Below, piece by piece: positions 17,181 through 25,239 of a stretch of DNA of 64,000 nt; the first letter of the stretch is position 1, and each line of letters begins with the position of its first letter. Below the pieces are notes generated by a model. The model searched no databases and was not told the DNA's origin. It saw only the letters and a program-made list of their open reading frames with translations. A program made the position numbers and the translations under genes. Location of the stretch: assembly GCF_022698165.1 (NCBI RefSeq), contig NZ_JALDAY010000002.1:248001-312000 (forward strand). Direction: 5' to 3'. This DNA comes from Streptomyces cylindrosporus. Lineage in GTDB: Bacteria; Actinomycetota; Actinomycetes; Streptomycetales; Streptomycetaceae.

Positions 17181-17205
17181 GCCGCCACGGCCGCTGCGCG
17201 AGCAG

Positions 17206-18265
17206 GTTCTCGCGCGGCGGCCGGGGCGAGCCTCCGCTTGGGGGTTGTCGGCGATCCGGAACCCCGTCGGGTGACGATGTTCTCCGCCGCTGCACGGGAG
17301 GCCGGACCGCCCGTGTTCCGGCTGCCGGCCTGGCGTGATGTGCCCCGCGACCGGGCGCGGTTCGAGCCCGGCAAGACCGTACGGATCGACTCGCCGGGTA
17401 ACGACGAGGAGGTGGAGCGGCAACTCCGGCAACCCCACGCGAGTAGAGCGTGGGGGCCGCTCGTACGCACGGTTCACCGGCGCCGTACGAGATGTCGCGG
17501 CCGACGCGCGGGAGGCGGGCGCCCCCTGCTGGACGATCCGGCCGAACTCGCCGACGATCGACAAGCGGCTGTGCCATGGCGTGCTGAGCACGGCCGGGGC
17601 CGCGATCCCGCCATCGCTCCCTCGGGTCCCGACGCCCTACGGGTCGATGGCTGAGACGACGTACGAGCGGCGCTGCTCTCCTACAAGGGAGTGCGGCGCG
17701 TGTTCATGAAACTCGCGCACGGCTCGCCGGCCTCCGGCCTGCTTGCCACCACGGCGGCTGGTCCCAGCTTGTTCCGTGCGGTCACCTCCGTTGGCTCACG
17801 CCGGAGGGCAAGCTCTTCAACTGCCTGCGAGTGCGCGGATACTCCAGGGAGACGGACATCGTGGCGATCGTCGACACCCTCGCTCTGGACGGGCTTCACA
17901 TCGAGCGTCGGCTGCCCAACGCGGCACGCTCCGGCCGCTCCGCCGACCAGCGGGTCGTCGTGGTCGGCGGCCGGGCCACTCATGCCGTTGTCCGCGCGAG
18001 CCGATCCCGGATGGCCAGCCTCCACCTCGGTGGCGTACCCGATGATCTGGCCGCAGCCCGGGCCGCCACCGCGGCGACGGGGGCGGATTGGGCCGGTGAT
18101 GTGCCGGTCCTCGCCGAGCAGGCCGCCGCCTGCATTCCCTGGACGCTGTGCGTGGGTGTCGATCTGCTTCCCACCACCGGGGGGCGACGGTTCGCGGTCG
18201 GTGAGGTCAACTCCTTCGGTGATCTGCTGCTGCGGCTGACCGGCCTTGACGGCAACAACGCCTAG
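17206..18265 (+). pseudogene. degenerate STM4014 family gene (ATP-grasp-like)
   Basis: Pieces of one protein are scattered over three frames: LGVVGDPEPRRVTMFSAAAR and WRDVPRDRARFEPGKTVRID, then ARFTGAVRDVAADAREAGA, LLDDPAELA, DKRLCHGVLSTAGAAIPPSL, RVFMKLAHGSPASGLLAT, and lastly a 140-residue run with TDIVAIVDTLALDGLHIERR, VVVVGGRATHAVVRASRS and GRRFAVGEVNSFGDLL up to the TAG. The order is that expected of an STM4014 protein, with the ATP-grasp-like VEVN/GEVN end. At least four frame changes are needed, so it is a pseudogene, not a sequencing slip. Confidence 0.7.
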
Positions 18266-18364
18266 GGGAGACACGTACACCGCCCAAGGTTGCGGCCGTG
18301 ACCCACCGCACCGCAAATCAAGAGGTGCCCCGCGGTACCGCTGGCTGAGTCAAAGACGAACCAG

Positions 18365-18570
18365 ATGGTTGGCAGTCACGATCTGCTGCTCGTCACCCTG
18401 GACACTCTGCGCCACGATGTGGCGGCCAAGCTCGCGGCCGAGGGCCGGATCCTGACCCCTCCATATGCCGAGCGGTGTCCGGGACGAGCGGCAGGCTCCG
18501 GGCAGCTCCACCCAATCCGGTCCGCACACCGGAACGGCAGCAGTGCCCCGGCGAGTTCACTCAACCGACG
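18365..18570 (+). pseudogene. 5' fragment of STM4013-type hydrolase gene
   Basis: MVGSHDLLLVTLDTLRHDVA and KLAAEGRILT match the start of STM4013/SEN3800-type hydrolases (alkaline-phosphatase/sulfatase-like, LDTLR.DVA around the first metal Asp). After a frame change the HMPSGVRDERQAPGSSTQSG segment continues the match to about residue 55. The remaining protein, expected to be about 250 residues, is absent. It is the third member of the eroded STM4015-4014-4013 row. Confidence 0.6.
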
Positions 18571-18830
18571 TGAGGGCGTCGGACAGTCCGATGCAGCTGA
18601 ATCCCCCGGGGTCCGTCCTCCGTTCCTGCGGTCCAGAGCAAGGTGTCGCCAGAATTGATGAGAACGTTTCCGTCGGCCTGGAACACAAGGACCGCACCTG
18701 GGCGGCTATTTGGTTCGCGAGAACCACAGAAGCCGCCCGCCTCCGCCCGCCTCCAGTGTGAACGACCAGAGTGCCGTCCGACCTGGAGAAGCGAGCGAAG
18801 TTGCTCTCGCCCTCAGTCATCACAGTTCGG
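18561..18830 (-). pseudogene. remnant of a bulb-type (mannose-binding) lectin domain
   Basis: On the minus strand one frame reads PGAVLVFQADGNVLINSG then DTLLWTAGTEDGPRG and stops at 18561-18563. This is the B-lectin repeat pattern LVFQADGN...LW.(S/T)GT, with Q, D and N of the QxDxNxVxY sugar motif kept and the last Tyr changed. In the neighbouring frame upstream FARFSRSDGTLVVHTGGG looks like the preceding repeat. No start, signal peptide or full domain is present. The rest of the gap to 18999 shows nothing recognisable. Confidence 0.4.
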
Positions 18831-18999
18831 CGGCGAGCGAGAGCTGTGCGGCAGCAGGCCGTGGTCCGTGACGCATTCGACCAGCGACGGCGCGGGCACG
18901 CACTCGGTCATCGGCCAGTGCGGGCGCCGGCCCGTGGCTCTGTAGTAGCAATCAGGCATTCCCTTTCCGAGGGTGTGACCAGTTCAGTAGGCTCCGATC

Positions 19000-19473
19000 A
19001 TGAGCCGCTGGGTGGAGTCAGTCGAACGCCGCATCGCCGCCCCCGTCGACCGGATCTACGCGTTGGTCGGCGACCCCGCACGCCACAAGGACTTCGACGG
19101 CTCAGGCAGTTTGGTCAAGGCGTTCGACATCAGCTCGCCGGTCCGGCCGCTCAGTCGCGGCGACTGGTTCAGCATGGACATGGACCTCCGTGGCAAGTAC
19201 GCCATGACGAGCACTGTCGTCGAAGCCGTGCCCGGTGAGCGGTTCGCCTGGCAGGCTCGGCCGCACAAGGACTGCGCCAAATGGCGCTTCATGTTCGGCG
19301 GCCGGATCTGGCGCTATGAGTTCGAGCCGGATGGCGACACCACCCTGGTTCGCGAGAGTTGGGATCTGAGCGAAGAGCCGCTGCGTGGGTTCGTCGTCCT
19401 CGGCCGCCGGCCGGCACGTGAGGCCATGCGCCGCAGCCTCGATCGCATCGCTGCGTTGACCGAATCAGAATGA
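19000..19473 (+). CDS. SRPBCC family protein
   Basis: A 157-residue protein of the START/Bet v1-like (polyketide cyclase/dehydrase) superfamily. It has the alternating strand pattern starting VERRIAAPVDRIYALVGDPA, a central STVVEAVPGERFAWQA pair and a C-terminal helix with RPAREAMRRSLDRIAAL. The fold has a deep hydrophobic pocket. Members bind lipids or polyketides or act as cyclases, and many have no known ligand. It stands alone between the decayed STM401x area and the convergent exporter gene. Function is not assignable beyond the fold. Confidence 0.85.
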   Translation: MSRWVESVERRIAAPVDRIYALVGDPARHKDFDGSGSLVKAFDISSPVRPLSRGDWFSMDMDLRGKYAMTSTVVEAVPGERFAWQARPHKDCAKWRFMFGGRIWRYEFEPDGDTTLVRESWDLSEEPLRGFVVLGRRPAREAMRRSLDRIAALTESE

Positions 19474-19680
19474 GCCGCCCCCACGACAGCGACACCTGCT
19501 TTGTGCTCCGCAGCACGCTTCCATCTCGCGACGTCATGGAGAGCCGGCGCACCTGCAGGACAGGCGACCAATTCGTGCCGGCTGCGGCGGTTCCCCTCTC
19601 CCCGCCCCCTCCACGAACGATCCCGCACGAGGCGACGCCTTGTTCATTCATCCCAACGGCCAGCTCCTGGTCAAGAGGAG

Positions 19681-20967
19681 CTACCCCGAGACGTGCTTCG
19701 CCGAGTCTCCCGGCTCGCCGTGCCCTTGCCAGGGCCGGGCAAGCCCGACAAGGGCGACGCCTGCCGCGGCCACGGCGATCAGCATGATGAGCGCCATGGG
19801 CAGGGAGCTGTCCTCTCCGAACAGACCCACCAGGGGCGAGGCGAGGGCGCCGAGGAAGAACTGCAGGCCGCCCAGGAGCGCGGACGCGGCGCCGGGAGCC
19901 GTCCGGCCCACCGCCTGACCGATGCTCATGCCGCCGGGGAAGATCAGGCCGATGCCACTGACCGTCACGAACAGCGTGACCCAGGTGCCCACGAGGCTCT
20001 CCCCAACAGCCAGGACCAGCACCACCTGGGCGAGCGCCCCCACCAGGGAGATGCCGACACCGACCGACAGCAGGGTGTTGAGGCGTACACCTCGCCCGGC
20101 GAGGCGGGAGAAGACGGCCCCGGCGATCAGCATGCCGACGGCGTTGGTGGCGAAGATGAGCGAGTAGGTCGTCGAGGAGACCCCGTGCAGGCTCTCGAAG
20201 ACGAAGCTGGAGCCGCTGATGTAGGCGAACAGCGCCGCCGAGACAAGGGCGATGACGAGGACGTACCCCATGAACGTGCGGCGGGCCAGCAGCGAGCCCA
20301 TCGCACGGAAGGTGCTGGCGACCCCGCCGCTGTGCCGCCGCTCGGGCGGCAGCGACTCCGGCACCCCCCTGATGACGGCCAGCAGGAGCAGGATGCCGAG
20401 CAGGGCCAGTACGGCGAACACCGCGCGCCAGGTGGACACGGACAGGATCACCCCGCCCAGTACCGGCGCCGCGATCGGGGCCACGCCCATCACCTGCGAC
20501 AGCACCGCGAAGTAGCGCGGGAGTTCGGCGCCGTGGAACCGGTCGGTGAGCACAGCACGTGCCAGCACCATGCCGGCCGCTCCGGCCAGCCCCTGCAGGA
20601 AGCGAGCACCCGTGAGGAAGGTGACGTTCGGCGCCACAGCACACGCGAAGGTGAAGAGGACGAACCCGACCGACCCCGTTATAAGAAGCCGACGCCGGCC
20701 CAGCCCATCACTGAGCGGTCCGATGACCAGCTGGCCCACAACCAGCCCGGCCAGGAACGCGGTCATGGTCAACTGCACGGCCGAGCTGCTCGCACCGAGC
20801 GCGTCACCCATCGCGGGGAAGCCGGGCACGTACATGTCGGTGGCGAGCGGTGCCACCGCGGTCAGGGCGCCGAGGACGGCGACGAGCGCGGCGGTTCGGC
20901 TCCTGGCGGAGGCGGGACCCGCAGGGGACGGAACGGAGGTGGTACTGGAGGGGGACGGAGCTATCAT
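19681..20967 (-). CDS. Bcr/CflA-type multidrug efflux MFS transporter
   Basis: A 428-residue, 12-segment MFS drug exporter. The opening ATDMYVPGFPAMGDAL segment is characteristic of the Bcr/CflA (DHA1) group, followed by the PLSDGLGRRRLL signature loop and the RFLQGLAGAAGMVLARA segment of motif C. The long GPASARS-rich N-terminal tail precedes the first helix. It is divergent from a MarR gene with only 35 bp between starts, and its promoter is predicted to give a nearly leaderless mRNA. The pair is the usual drug-sensing repressor/exporter module. Confidence 0.92.
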   Translation of the reverse strand: MIAPSPSSTTSVPSPAGPASARSRTAALVAVLGALTAVAPLATDMYVPGFPAMGDALGASSSAVQLTMTAFLAGLVVGQLVIGPLSDGLGRRRLLITGSVGFVLFTFACAVAPNVTFLTGARFLQGLAGAAGMVLARAVLTDRFHGAELPRYFAVLSQVMGVAPIAAPVLGGVILSVSTWRAVFAVLALLGILLLLAVIRGVPESLPPERRHSGGVASTFRAMGSLLARRTFMGYVLVIALVSAALFAYISGSSFVFESLHGVSSTTYSLIFATNAVGMLIAGAVFSRLAGRGVRLNTLLSVGVGISLVGALAQVVLVLAVGESLVGTWVTLFVTVSGIGLIFPGGMSIGQAVGRTAPGAASALLGGLQFFLGALASPLVGLFGEDSSLPMALIMLIAVAAAGVALVGLARPWQGHGEPGDSAKHVSG

Positions 20968-20973
20968 GGAAAA

Positions 20974-21002
20974 ACAGTAACCGATAGTTCACCAGCTAAC
21001 AA
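20974..21002 (-). promoter_or_regulatory. candidate promoter of the Bcr/CflA exporter
   Basis: On the minus strand TTGTTA (20997-21002) and TACTGT (20974-20979) are separated by 17 bp. The -10 box ends 7 bp before the ATG, so the transcript would begin at or next to the start codon (leaderless). The box pair also overlaps the start region of the divergent marR gene, letting the MarR protein control both. Confidence 0.5.
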
Positions 21003-21521
21003 ATGGCGAATGAGAAGGCGAGCCGCATGTCCTCCTCCCACTCCGACGTGAGCGCCCGGTGGGCCGAGCGCCATCCCGGGCTGGACACCTCCCCCATGGA
21101 GGTCGTCGCCCTCCTCAAACACGCGAACGGCCTACTGGGACGTTCCGTCGAACCCCTCTATGCGGGTGCCCCGCTCACCGCGCCGGAGGTCGACATGCTC
21201 ATCCCCCTCCGCCATGCCGACGATCCGGTCATCGCCCGCAGCCTCGCCGAACGCCTGGGCATGTCCCGCGCCGGGGTCAGCAAGACCCTCGCCAAGCTGG
21301 AAAAGCGGGGCTTCATCGCGCGCACCCCCAACCCCGCCGACCGGCGCGCCGCTCTCGTCACCATCACCGAGCCCGGCGCCAAGGCCGTCGATGAACTCTT
21401 CCCCCGCCAACTCGCCGCCGAGGCGGACCTGTTGGCGGGACTCGGGGAAGATCGCGAGTGGGTGCTCAAGGCGCTGGGCAGACTTGTGGAGGCCATGGAG
21501 TCCCGCGCAGGCCACGCCTGA
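21003..21521 (+). CDS. MarR family transcriptional regulator
   Basis: A 172-residue winged-helix protein. The DNA-binding region is at about 70-130 with SLAERLGMSRAGVSKTLAKL and the wing NPADRRAALV. An N-terminal helix carries MEVVALLKHANGLL. Either the ATG at 21003 (no ribosome site, possibly near-leaderless) or the in-frame ATG at 21027 could be the start; codons between them have coding-like third positions, so the longer form is given. Divergent from the exporter at 19681, which it most likely represses. Confidence 0.88.
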   Translation: MANEKASRMSSSHSDVSARWAERHPGLDTSPMEVVALLKHANGLLGRSVEPLYAGAPLTAPEVDMLIPLRHADDPVIARSLAERLGMSRAGVSKTLAKLEKRGFIARTPNPADRRAALVTITEPGAKAVDELFPRQLAAEADLLAGLGEDREWVLKALGRLVEAMESRAGHA

Positions 21522-21584
21522 CAGCGGCGAAGAGCTGCTCAGCCCCGTCGAGGGAGACACCTGGGATGTGACCCGTCCCAGCGG

Positions 21585-22292
21585 TCAGAGCCAGCGAGTC
21601 AAGGTGGGGGCGGGCCCGCCATCGACGGCCGTGAGGACGTGCTCGCGTCCGGTGAGGTAGGCGGTGATCTCATGGACGGGACCGGCGAGCACGGTCGGCT
21701 CCCCCTCCCCCGGCAACTCCCAGGAAGCAGCCGTGTCCGTTGCCTCCAGGCGCAGCGCCGGGCCGTGCTCCTTGGTCCGCTTGGCCACGACGTCGTACCC
21801 GAGCGCGGCGAGGAAGCCGGTGGGCAGGTCGGCGAAAGTCAGGCCGGTGCCCAGGTCGACCGCGTGGACGCACACCTCCCGGGAGCGCATCCAGGGCAGT
21901 TCGGTCGCGGGCACGGTACGGCCCTGCGCCGTCACGACCAGGGACTGCCACTGCGCATCGTCGAGTGAGGCCATGGCAGCGGCCAGCGCCTCCGCGGAAC
22001 GGCGCAGCCACGTGGCCAGTTCGACGGCCACCATCCCGGCGCCCCGTTCGATGCCTGCGGCGCGTTCCTCGGAGGAGGTGTACATCGGCGTGCGCTCGCC
22101 GGTGGCTGCCCAGTGGACGAGGTTGCCCAGGGCGTCGGCGTTGGCGGCGACGTGCGCGACCAGGTGCTTGCGGGTCCAGCCGGGCAGCGCGCTCGGCGCG
22201 TCCAGCCCGGCGTCGTCAAGGTCCGCGGCTTGCAGGAACAGGGCGGTGCCGAACTCAGCCCAGCTACGAGCGTCGTCGAAGGTTCGGGACAT
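21585..22292 (-). CDS. maleylpyruvate isomerase family mycothiol-dependent enzyme
   Basis: A 235-residue DinB-like four-helix protein of the mycothiol-dependent maleylpyruvate isomerase family. The N-terminal LPGWTRKHLVAHVAANADAL segment holds the first metal His (H47), and E-x3-H in SREVCVHAVDL supplies the other two. The C-terminal domain (about 165-235) has the LAGPVHEITAYLTGR ending of the family. It converts maleylpyruvate to fumarylpyruvate with mycothiol as cofactor, a thiol made only by actinobacteria. It is the last gene of the gentisate operon and overlaps the stop of the hydrolase gene by 1 nt. Confidence 0.9.
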   Translation of the reverse strand: MSRTFDDARSWAEFGTALFLQAADLDDAGLDAPSALPGWTRKHLVAHVAANADALGNLVHWAATGERTPMYTSSEERAAGIERGAGMVAVELATWLRRSAEALAAAMASLDDAQWQSLVVTAQGRTVPATELPWMRSREVCVHAVDLGTGLTFADLPTGFLAALGYDVVAKRTKEHGPALRLEATDTAASWELPGEGEPTVLAGPVHEITAYLTGREHVLTAVDGGPAPTLTRWL

Positions 22293-23140
22293 CAGGCCGA
22301 CTTCTCCTTGACCACCCGGTTCTCCAGACGGCCGATGCCGCCGATCTCGGCGACGACCGTCTCACCGCCGAGAAGGTAGCGTCCCGGCTTGCGCGCGTGC
22401 CCGACGCCTCCGGGGGTACCGGTGGCGATGATGTCGCCGGGGTTGAGGCGGGTGGTCGTCGAAATGTACTCGACCAGGGCGACCGGGTCGAAGAGCAGGT
22501 CGGCGGTGGTGTCGGACTGCATGACCTCGCCGTCGACGGTCAGCCGGACGTCCAGGGCGGGGCGAACGCCGCCGGGCAGTTCGTCGGGGGTGACCAGGTA
22601 GGGGCCGACCGGTGTGCTGGAGTCCCACATCTTGCCCTGGAGCCACTCACGGGTGCGGAACTGCCAGTCCCGGCAGGTGATGTCGTTGAGCACGGTGAAT
22701 CCGGCGATCGCCCGTTCGGCCTCCTCGCCCCGGGCGCGGCGCACCCGCGTGCCGATGACCACCGCGAGCTCCGCCTCCCAGTCGAACTGGTCGGTCTCCT
22801 CCGGGCGGAGGATGTCGTCGCCCGCACCGATCAGCGCGTCGGCGAACTTCGCGAACAGAGTGGGGTGTTCTGGCAGGTCCCGACCCATCTCCTGGATGTG
22901 GTTACGGTAGTTGAGTCCGACGCAGACCACTTTCGAAGGCTGCAGGACCAAGGGTGCGTAGTCGGCGCCGTCCACGGCGTACGTCTCGGCGTTCGCGACG
23001 GTGGTCGTGGCGGCACGCTCGGCCCAGTCGTCCTGGCCCAGCAGGGTTCCGACGTCCGGGACGCCGAGGTCGACCAGGGCGTCGCCGTCGAGCCGTACGG
23101 CCCTGGTCGTGCCAGCGGTACGGAGGGTGGCGAGCTTCAT
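22292..23140 (-). CDS. fumarylpyruvate hydrolase (FAH family)
   Basis: A 282-residue FAH-superfamily hydrolase of the short type. Features are VCVGLNYRNHIQEMG (65-85 region), metal ligands E112 and E114 in WEAELAVVIG, D143 in LNDITCRD, and the substrate-loop GTPGGVGHARKP near residue 250. Its position between gentisate dioxygenase and maleylpyruvate isomerase makes fumarylpyruvate to fumarate plus pyruvate the expected reaction. The ATG at 23140 overlaps the dioxygenase stop by 4 nt (ATGA) and follows GGAAGGAACC. Confidence 0.9.
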   Translation of the reverse strand: MKLATLRTAGTTRAVRLDGDALVDLGVPDVGTLLGQDDWAERAATTTVANAETYAVDGADYAPLVLQPSKVVCVGLNYRNHIQEMGRDLPEHPTLFAKFADALIGAGDDILRPEETDQFDWEAELAVVIGTRVRRARGEEAERAIAGFTVLNDITCRDWQFRTREWLQGKMWDSSTPVGPYLVTPDELPGGVRPALDVRLTVDGEVMQSDTTADLLFDPVALVEYISTTTRLNPGDIIATGTPGGVGHARKPGRYLLGGETVVAEIGGIGRLENRVVKEKSA

Positions 23141-24306
23141 CGGGTGGTTCCTTCCACGTGGGTGCGATCGAGCCCGAGGGCCTCGAAAATCGGGGAGTCG
23201 CTGAAGCGGAACAGGTCCAGGGCCCCGGAGTCGGAGTCGCTGGTGCCCGCTTCGGAGCGCACGGACAGCGGCTGCCAGGACGGCACGACGAAGAGGTCGC
23301 CGCGCGTCACGGACCAGGACTCCTCCCCGACGGTGACGGCGCCGGAGCCGTCGAAGACCTGGTAGACCGACGAGCCGGTCTCGCGGATCGGCGCGGTCTC
23401 GGCGCCGCGCGCGACCCGGTGCATCTCGGCGCGCAGGGTGGGGAGCACGTCGGCGCCGGTCGACGGGTCGCTGAAGCGAACGGCCGCGTGGCCGGGCTCG
23501 ACGGTGCCGGCGAAGCCTTCGGCCTCCAGCGCGAGTTGGTCGTTCAGCGCTCGGTCGGTGTGCTCCCAGCGGTACGCCAGCAGGGGCGTGCCAGGAGATG
23601 GTTCGGGGGCCGAGACCGGGCGCAGACCTGGATGCCCCCACAGCCGCTCGGCTCGCGAACGGTCGGGGGTGGCGTGCTCAGCCGCGCTGATCTCGTCGCG
23701 GCCGAACTCGAAGAACTGGGCTTCGTTCGCGTACTGGAACGGGATGTCGAGGCCGTCGATCCAGGCCATCGGCTCGGTGGTGGCGTTGTGATGGGCGTGC
23801 ATGTTCCATCCGGCCTGCGGCAGGAAGTCGCCGCGTCGCATGGCCACCGGATCGCCGCCGACGACCGTCCACACACCCTCGCCCTCGACGACGAACCGGA
23901 AGGCGTGTTGTGTGTGCCGGTGCTCCGGGGCGTCCTCCCCGGGCATGAGGTACTGGATGGCGGCCCACAGTGTGGGCGTGGCGAACGGCCGGCCGCCCAG
24001 CGAGGGATTGGCCAGCGCGATGGCCCGGCGCTCACCACCACGACCGACCGGGACGAGGTCGCCGGCCTGTGCCGCGAGCGCCCGCAGGCGTTGCCAGCGC
24101 CACACATGTGGGGTCGCACGTGAGCGTGGGTGTGCCGGCATCAGGTCCCCGATCTCGGTCCACAGCGGGACGAGGAGTTCCTGTTCGAAGCCCCGGTACA
24201 GCTCTTCTAGTGCCGGGGTGACCTCGGGCTGGCCCTCCGCGGAAACGGCTTGCAGCCGGACGGGGGAACCCAGGGCGGTGTCTGGGGCGAGGGAAGACTG
24301 AGTCAC
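23137..24306 (-). CDS. gentisate 1,2-dioxygenase (bicupin)
   Basis: A 389-residue bicupin Fe(II) dioxygenase that opens gentisate between C1 and C2 to give maleylpyruvate. The first cupin carries the HxH pair (H129 and H131 in PEHRHTQHAFRF) and the later NMHAHHN segment. The second cupin begins around residue 270 and is metal-poor, as is usual. The GTG at 24306 is chosen from where homology begins; an ATG at 24342 would add 12 residues, and neither has a clear ribosome site. First gene of a three-gene complete gentisate pathway, divergent from the IclR regulator. Confidence 0.9.
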   Translation of the reverse strand: MTQSSLAPDTALGSPVRLQAVSAEGQPEVTPALEELYRGFEQELLVPLWTEIGDLMPAHPRSRATPHVWRWQRLRALAAQAGDLVPVGRGGERRAIALANPSLGGRPFATPTLWAAIQYLMPGEDAPEHRHTQHAFRFVVEGEGVWTVVGGDPVAMRRGDFLPQAGWNMHAHHNATTEPMAWIDGLDIPFQYANEAQFFEFGRDEISAAEHATPDRSRAERLWGHPGLRPVSAPEPSPGTPLLAYRWEHTDRALNDQLALEAEGFAGTVEPGHAAVRFSDPSTGADVLPTLRAEMHRVARGAETAPIRETGSSVYQVFDGSGAVTVGEESWSVTRGDLFVVPSWQPLSVRSEAGTSDSDSGALDLFRFSDSPIFEALGLDRTHVEGTTR

Positions 24307-24347
24307 GGACGACAGCGTGCGCCGGGCTCGTCCACTGGACATGTAGA

Positions 24348-24362
24348 TTCTGGAGAGCAGAA
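24348..24362. promoter_or_regulatory. small dyad in the iclR/gentisate intergenic region
   Basis: TTCTG-GAGAG-CAGAA is a perfect 5-bp inverted repeat midway between the divergent gentisate dioxygenase and iclR starts. It could be an IclR half-site pair, but the arms are short. Confidence 0.3.
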
Positions 24363-24440
24363 CCGTGGGCCGGGCCGCGAGGTCGGGCCAGAACAAAGGC
24401 GCACCGGGCGCAAGGCCGGAAGGCCGCACCGGGAGGCCCT

Positions 24441-25217
24441 GTGGACAAGCCGCTCAAAACGCCACCGCCGTACCCCATCGCGAGCGTCGACCATGCGCTC
24501 AGGCTGGCGACGATGCTGCAGTTGGAAGGCGGGGCGACTGTCTCGCAGATCGCCGAGCGGCTGGGGGTCGCCCGATCCACCGCTCACCGACTCCTGGCCA
24601 TGCTCGTCTACCGGGACTTCGCCGTACAGGACGAGGACCGCGTCTACCGTGCGGGACCCGTACTGGAACTCGCCGGTCACTCCCAGTCCCTCGTCTCGCG
24701 GCTGCGCGCGGCGGCTCTGCCTCATCTGCATCAGGTCGTGGGGCTTCTGGACGAGACCACGAACCTGATCGTGCGCACCGGAGACACGGTCCGGTTCATC
24801 GCCAGCGTCGAGTGCCGGCAGACGCTGCGGGTCGGTTCCCGGGAGGGCATGGTCTTCCCGGCCCATCGGACGACGGCGGGAGTGTTGCTGCTGGCCGACC
24901 TTCCCGACGAGCAACTGGACGACCTCTACGCCCGCGAGCGCTATCGCGATCGGCCCGACGATCGCCCCGACCTCTCCACATTGCGGAACGAGCTGAGGCG
25001 CATTCGCCGCAACGGGTTCGCCGTCAATCAGGAACGGTCCGAACGCGGCCTCGTCGCCGTCGGAGTGCCGGTGCGCGACCGGGAGGGCACCGCGCTGGCC
25101 AGCCTGGCCATTTCCATGCCCAGCGTGCGCTACGACCGGCATCGCCTCCAGCCGCTGGTCGCCACCCTGAACGCCGCGGCGCGCGCTGCGGAGAAGGATC
25201 TGACCGAGCAGCGGTGA
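24441..25217 (+). CDS. IclR family transcriptional regulator
   Basis: A 258-residue IclR protein. The N-terminal winged HTH is at about 12-70 (TVSQIAERLGVARSTAHRLL), followed by the effector domain with RTGDTVRFIASVECRQTLRV and the PAHRTTAGVLLLADL segment, and a C-terminal NQERSERGLVAVGVPV strand. IclR proteins in aromatic pathways (PcaR, PobR type) bind the substrate or an intermediate. GTG start with GGGAGG upstream. It faces the gentisate operon and is the natural candidate to control it. Confidence 0.92.
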   Translation: MDKPLKTPPPYPIASVDHALRLATMLQLEGGATVSQIAERLGVARSTAHRLLAMLVYRDFAVQDEDRVYRAGPVLELAGHSQSLVSRLRAAALPHLHQVVGLLDETTNLIVRTGDTVRFIASVECRQTLRVGSREGMVFPAHRTTAGVLLLADLPDEQLDDLYARERYRDRPDDRPDLSTLRNELRRIRRNGFAVNQERSERGLVAVGVPVRDREGTALASLAISMPSVRYDRHRLQPLVATLNAAARAAEKDLTEQR

Positions 25218-25239
25218 GCTCCCGACCGCGGGACAGGGC

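Noticed and set aside
18557..18823. An 88-residue open frame on the minus strand as a real small gene
   Set aside because: The lectin-like match lies in a different frame over the same bases, and this frame has no recognisable fold or good ribosome site.
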